From: JAAYBQ01 sp035403465
Lineage (GTDB): Bacteria > Spirochaetota > UBA4802 > UBA5550
Assembly: GCA_035403465.1 (NCBI GenBank)
Contig: DAONFG010000029.1
Coordinates: 1 to 44,947 of the forward strand
Reading direction: 5' to 3'
Length of the DNA: 44,947 nt
Shown here: one piece after another, positions 42,500 through 44,947 of the stretch
How the letters are laid out: every line of letters begins with the position of its first letter
How positions within the stretch are numbered: the stretch's first letter is position 1
Position numbers and translations under genes: made by a program
Notes under the pieces: model-generated
The model's input: the letters and a program-made list of their open reading frames with translations, nothing else
What the model was told of the DNA's origin: nothing
Databases searched by the model: none

Positions 42500-42505
42500 T
42501 TGAGT

Positions 42506-42856
42506 ATGAAGCGTAATATTATATTTTACCGGCTTGATAATGGCGAAAGTCCCGTAGAGGAATTTCTTGATACCCTGCCAGATAAAGCAGCGCAGAAGGT
42601 AATCGCTGTTTTTAAGCTGATAGAAGATTCAGAGATTATATCATCTCGTTTCTTTAAAAAATTGACCGGTACAAATATCTGGGAATGCAGAATAATGTGG
42701 CAGTCCGATATATACAGAATTCTTGGATTTTTTGATAAAGGGAACCTTGTTGTTCTTACAAACGGTTTTCAGAAGAAAACACAAAAGACACCTGCATCAG
42801 AAATAAAACGTGCTGAGAAATTTATGGAAGATTACAAAAGGAGGAACGGCAAATGA
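42506..42856 (+). CDS. higB: HigB/RelE-family toxin (Gp49-like), second copy
   Basis: This 116-residue protein is read from ATG 42506 because an upstream TTG at 42500 falls inside the -10 box. It shares the family of the toxin at 39308: IIFYRLDNGESPVEEFLDTL at the start, NIWECRIMWQSDIYRILGF in the core, then VVLTNGFQKKTQKTPASEI. The shared N-terminal N-G-x-x-P-V-E-x-F pattern shows they are relatives rather than recent copies. It should be an mRNA-interfering toxin. It overlaps the antitoxin gene by an ATGA. Confidence 0.88.
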   Translation: MKRNIIFYRLDNGESPVEEFLDTLPDKAAQKVIAVFKLIEDSEIISSRFFKKLTGTNIWECRIMWQSDIYRILGFFDKGNLVVLTNGFQKKTQKTPASEIKRAEKFMEDYKRRNGK

Positions 42857-43128
42857 GCGATCTTGAAAAATACATAGCCAAACGCGAAAAGAAAACACCC
42901 GGTTTTAAAAAAGGCGTCATGGAAGAATATAACAACATGATGATCGGGGCACGCATAAAAGAACTTCGGACCAGCAAAGGAATCACCCAGGAGGAGCTGG
43001 CAAAGAAACTGAAGACAACAAAAAGCGCGGTTTCCCGGCTCGAAAATCATGCCGGAAGCGTCAGGCTTTCTACCCTTGAAAAGGTGGCAGAGGTCCTTGG
43101 TAAAAAACTTGAAGTAAGTTTTAAATAA
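42853..43128 (+). CDS. higA: HigA-type XRE antitoxin, second copy
   Basis: This 91-residue protein starts at ATG 42853, overlapping the toxin stop, with AGGAGG 8 bases upstream. The XRE helix-turn-helix covers about 36-85 (LRTSKGITQEELAKKLKTTK, then SAVSRLENHAGSVRLSTLEK). The first 30 residues are basic and helical. It should bind the toxin and the palindrome at 42477-42500. It is only distantly similar to the antitoxin at 39684. Confidence 0.88.
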   Translation: MSDLEKYIAKREKKTPGFKKGVMEEYNNMMIGARIKELRTSKGITQEELAKKLKTTKSAVSRLENHAGSVRLSTLEKVAEVLGKKLEVSFK

Positions 43129-43264
43129 AATCGATGACCTTGAAAATGCCAGACGAACAGAAATGATAAAGAAGCGTATAGTAGTATATGAAAAATTATT
43201 AAAATCCGAAAAGTGTAAATATGGATGTCAGGTTGACAGCGGGGATGCAGGCTATCTCACAGGG

Positions 43265-43384
43265 CTATATTCTACACTTGCAGGTGATATTGATGGTCGT
43301 TAAGAGAGTTGCCTTGCTGAATTTACTACCATGCCCTGTCCCGGCAAAATATTCAAGCCATGCAGATGAATCAACAACGTTCAT
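43265..43384 (-). pseudogene. vapC: Truncated VapC PIN-domain toxin
   Basis: From ATG 43384, overlapping the vapB stop (ATGA), the frame encodes MNVVDSSAWLEYFAGTGHGS and then drifts to an out-of-place stop after 39 residues. The first 14 residues match the PIN-domain opening with its catalytic Asp5. An intact VapC has about 130 residues, so this is a broken gene. Downstream sequence (to 43129) shows no convincing continuation. Confidence 0.75.
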
Positions 43385-43587
43385 ATCCGGTCGCCTTCCC
43401 GGTCAATATTCGTATCAATTCCTTTCAGAAAACCATTTAACTTTTTTACTGAATCAACAGGAATCAGTTCAATGCGGTTATTATAGTGAATAACTTCAAG
43501 AGTTGATCCAGGCTTAAGACCGGCCTTTTCCCGTATCTCCTTTGGGATAACGACCTGGAATTTGGGTGAAATGATTACTTTATTCAT
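43381..43587 (-). CDS. vapB: VapB/AbrB-type antitoxin
   Basis: This 68-residue protein is read from ATG 43587 (AGAGG 9 bases upstream) rather than the longer frame to 43704. It opens with NKVIISPKFQVVIPKEIREK, the swapped-hairpin AbrB DNA-binding domain, then AGLKPGSTLEVI. The last residues DTNIDREGDRI are the toxin-binding tail, shared with the scar at 41461. A -35-like TTGACC lies at 43638-43633. The toxin partner has been truncated, so it may now act only as a regulator. Confidence 0.88.
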   Translation of the reverse strand: MNKVIISPKFQVVIPKEIREKAGLKPGSTLEVIHYNNRIELIPVDSVKKLNGFLKGIDTNIDREGDRI

Positions 43588-43700
43588 ATCGATATGCCTC
43601 TTGTAATACAATTTAATTATCGATTGAGGGTAGGTCAAGAAAAATTGGCTCAAAATGTTTTGATTAATGATCAAGTTTCCTGTTTCCGTCAGGAATATAA

Positions 43701-44918
43701 TCAAAACAGTTTGAGCTGCACATCCCTCATGCTCTCTTTATTGTCAAACACAGTGCGCCCGCCGTGCTGCGGCGCGATTTTTCTTTCGTGCGCTATGAGT
43801 TTATTCACATCAGCCCGCGGTTCAAAGTTGTTTTCGATATGCCGCACCATGATGTCCAGTTTTTTAAGCGCGTCCAGTTTATCGCCGTTGCCCAGCTTCG
43901 CTGAATTTACCGCGTTTTTCAGCACGCTTATTGATTTATCATAAACATTCAGCGGTACAGGGGCAGGGTGCCCGTCCTTGCCTCCATGAGCAAACGAAAA
44001 TCTTGCAGGGTCAGTGAAACGTGAAGGCGCGCCGTAGATCACCTCGGACACAAGCGACAGCGCCTGTATTGTCCGAGGCCCCAGCCCCTTCAGGAGCAGC
44101 GCATCTGTAAACTCGGCAAAACGCATGTCGTATGCCGCTGCAAGCACAGCGCCCAGACGTTTGCTGTCAACATCCTTCGGCCGTACGTCGTGGTGCCCGG
44201 GCATGTCAAGGTGCCGTGATGAAAGGAGCAGTTCCATTTCATGCTGCTGCTCTTCCGGATGCAGGGAGAGGAAGTCCATGATGGAACTGCGTGCAGAGTC
44301 CGCCCTGCAGTCGCTCAGGTTAAGAATTTCGCCCATGTTCTCGCCCTCGATGGCGCTGTGGGGATCGGACACGAATGACCTGACGTCTTCGGAGAGCCAG
44401 TGGTACCTGCGCGCCATTGCGCTCGCATCGTTCATCCCCTGCTGCACAACAGCCCACTTACCGTCTGCGGTGAGGATAAAGTTGTGAAGGTAGATCTGGA
44501 AGCCGTCCTGGATACAGCTGTTGTCGACCTTGGCGGAAAGCCGCGAACACCGCACAAGCGAATCACCGTCAAGGCCGCGGTTCATGGAAACTTCAATGAT
44601 TTCATCCGGGGTATTGCGCGAGTACCTGCCCCTGCCCCCCAGTATGTACAGGCCTGTTTCGTGTGAGAGGGGTGAGAGCCCCTTACGCAGCGCGCCCATG
44701 ACGCTTGTTGTTATCCCGGACGAATGCCAGTCCATGCCCATAACCGCACCCAGGGCCTGGAACCAGAACGGGTCCGAGATGCGGCGCAGGAACTCGTCGC
44801 GTCCATGCTGGTGTATTATGGCCAGGGTAATGGCTGTGCCCATGGCCTTCATGCGGTCAGCCAGCCAGGCAGGTACGTGGCCGTAGTGCAGCGGTAGTGT
44901 ACAATGTCTTGCGCACAT
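43701..44918 (-). CDS. DUF763 domain protein
   Basis: This 405-residue protein starts at ATG 44918, though the frame is open to the window edge, so a start further upstream cannot be excluded. The DUF763 landmarks are TLPLHYGHVPAWLADRM at the beginning, GGRGRYSRNTPDEI, a helix-hairpin-helix-like segment LLLKGLGPRTIQALSLVSEV (about 270-290), SFAHGGKDGHPAPVP and the C-terminal MRDVQLKLF. The family occurs in archaea and bacteria and has no established function; the helix-hairpin-helix suggests nucleic-acid binding. Its last 40 bases recur in the scar at 41495. Confidence 0.9.
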   Translation of the reverse strand: MCARHCTLPLHYGHVPAWLADRMKAMGTAITLAIIHQHGRDEFLRRISDPFWFQALGAVMGMDWHSSGITTSVMGALRKGLSPLSHETGLYILGGRGRYSRNTPDEIIEVSMNRGLDGDSLVRCSRLSAKVDNSCIQDGFQIYLHNFILTADGKWAVVQQGMNDASAMARRYHWLSEDVRSFVSDPHSAIEGENMGEILNLSDCRADSARSSIMDFLSLHPEEQQHEMELLLSSRHLDMPGHHDVRPKDVDSKRLGAVLAAAYDMRFAEFTDALLLKGLGPRTIQALSLVSEVIYGAPSRFTDPARFSFAHGGKDGHPAPVPLNVYDKSISVLKNAVNSAKLGNGDKLDALKKLDIMVRHIENNFEPRADVNKLIAHERKIAPQHGGRTVFDNKESMRDVQLKLF

Positions 44919-44947
44919 TTTAAGAATAAAAAAGTCCTCAATCTGAC

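Noticed and set aside
43163..43303. 46-codon plus-strand frame overlapping the vapC relic
   Set aside because: It overlaps the better-supported vapC remnant on the other strand and matches no family I know.
1..44947. CRISPR array, tRNA, rRNA or complete insertion sequence
   Set aside because: No regularly spaced direct repeats, no tRNA-like cloverleaf or rRNA sequence, and no transposase-like protein were found.

Overview
The window comes from a Gram-negative-type bacterium. It encodes many predicted lipoproteins, ExbB/ExbD proteins, Spy/CpxP-like periplasmic proteins, a class A penicillin-binding protein and a full chemotaxis set. Several lipoboxes are loose, ending LSC, FSC or SMC. Together with the receiver-SpoIIE phosphatase, the TPR lipoprotein and the B12-dependent ribonucleotide reductase, this suggests an uncultured spirochaete or a deltaproteobacterium-like lineage. 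No rRNA or other phylogenetic marker is present, so this is only a lean. No tRNA, rRNA, CRISPR array, complete insertion sequence or prophage was seen.

Layout. 0-1.1 kb: the end of an ankyrin-repeat gene and a small lipoprotein. 1.4-8.4 kb: one chemotaxis operon, STAS-cheA-mcp-cheW-cheR-cheD-cheB, with short gaps or overlaps throughout. 8.7-10.9 kb: a lemA-TPM-TPM operon. 11-17.6 kb: a four-TM protein, an acyl-CoA synthetase, a secreted protein and a solitary SNF2/RapA-like ATPase. 17.8-19.2 kb: exbB, exbD and a 60-residue protein resembling the glycyl-radical end of anaerobic ribonucleotide reductase NrdD. 19.2-21.2 kb on the minus strand: two Spy-like sensors, an ECF sigma factor and a putative anti-sigma factor, behind an ECF-type promoter. 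21.5-29.1 kb: a zinc-ribbon membrane protein, PBP1A, two small membrane or secreted proteins and NrdJ. 29.1-34.6 kb: envelope lipoproteins, a receiver-PP2C phosphatase and an unknown cytosolic protein. 34.9-38.7 kb: potABCD, a polyamine ABC importer.

38.9-43.7 kb is an accessory island of toxin-antitoxin (TA) modules: an unknown 65-residue gene with an operator-like promoter, two HigB/HigA-type pairs, DUF4258/YgiT, HepT/MntA, VapB with a truncated VapC, and relics. Four promoters there share a TTGACA box with a palindrome in the spacer, and two toxin genes are predicted to be transcribed without a leader. A 74-bp scar next to the DUF4258 gene fuses copies of the 3' ends of the DUF763 gene and of vapB, which lie 2 kb away, and so records past rearrangement. 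The window ends in the DUF763 gene.

The strongest leads for undescribed biology are the stand-alone NrdD-like glycyl-radical module, the Spy-ECF-anti-sigma envelope circuit with its candidate promoter, and the shared promoter design and recombination scar of the TA island.
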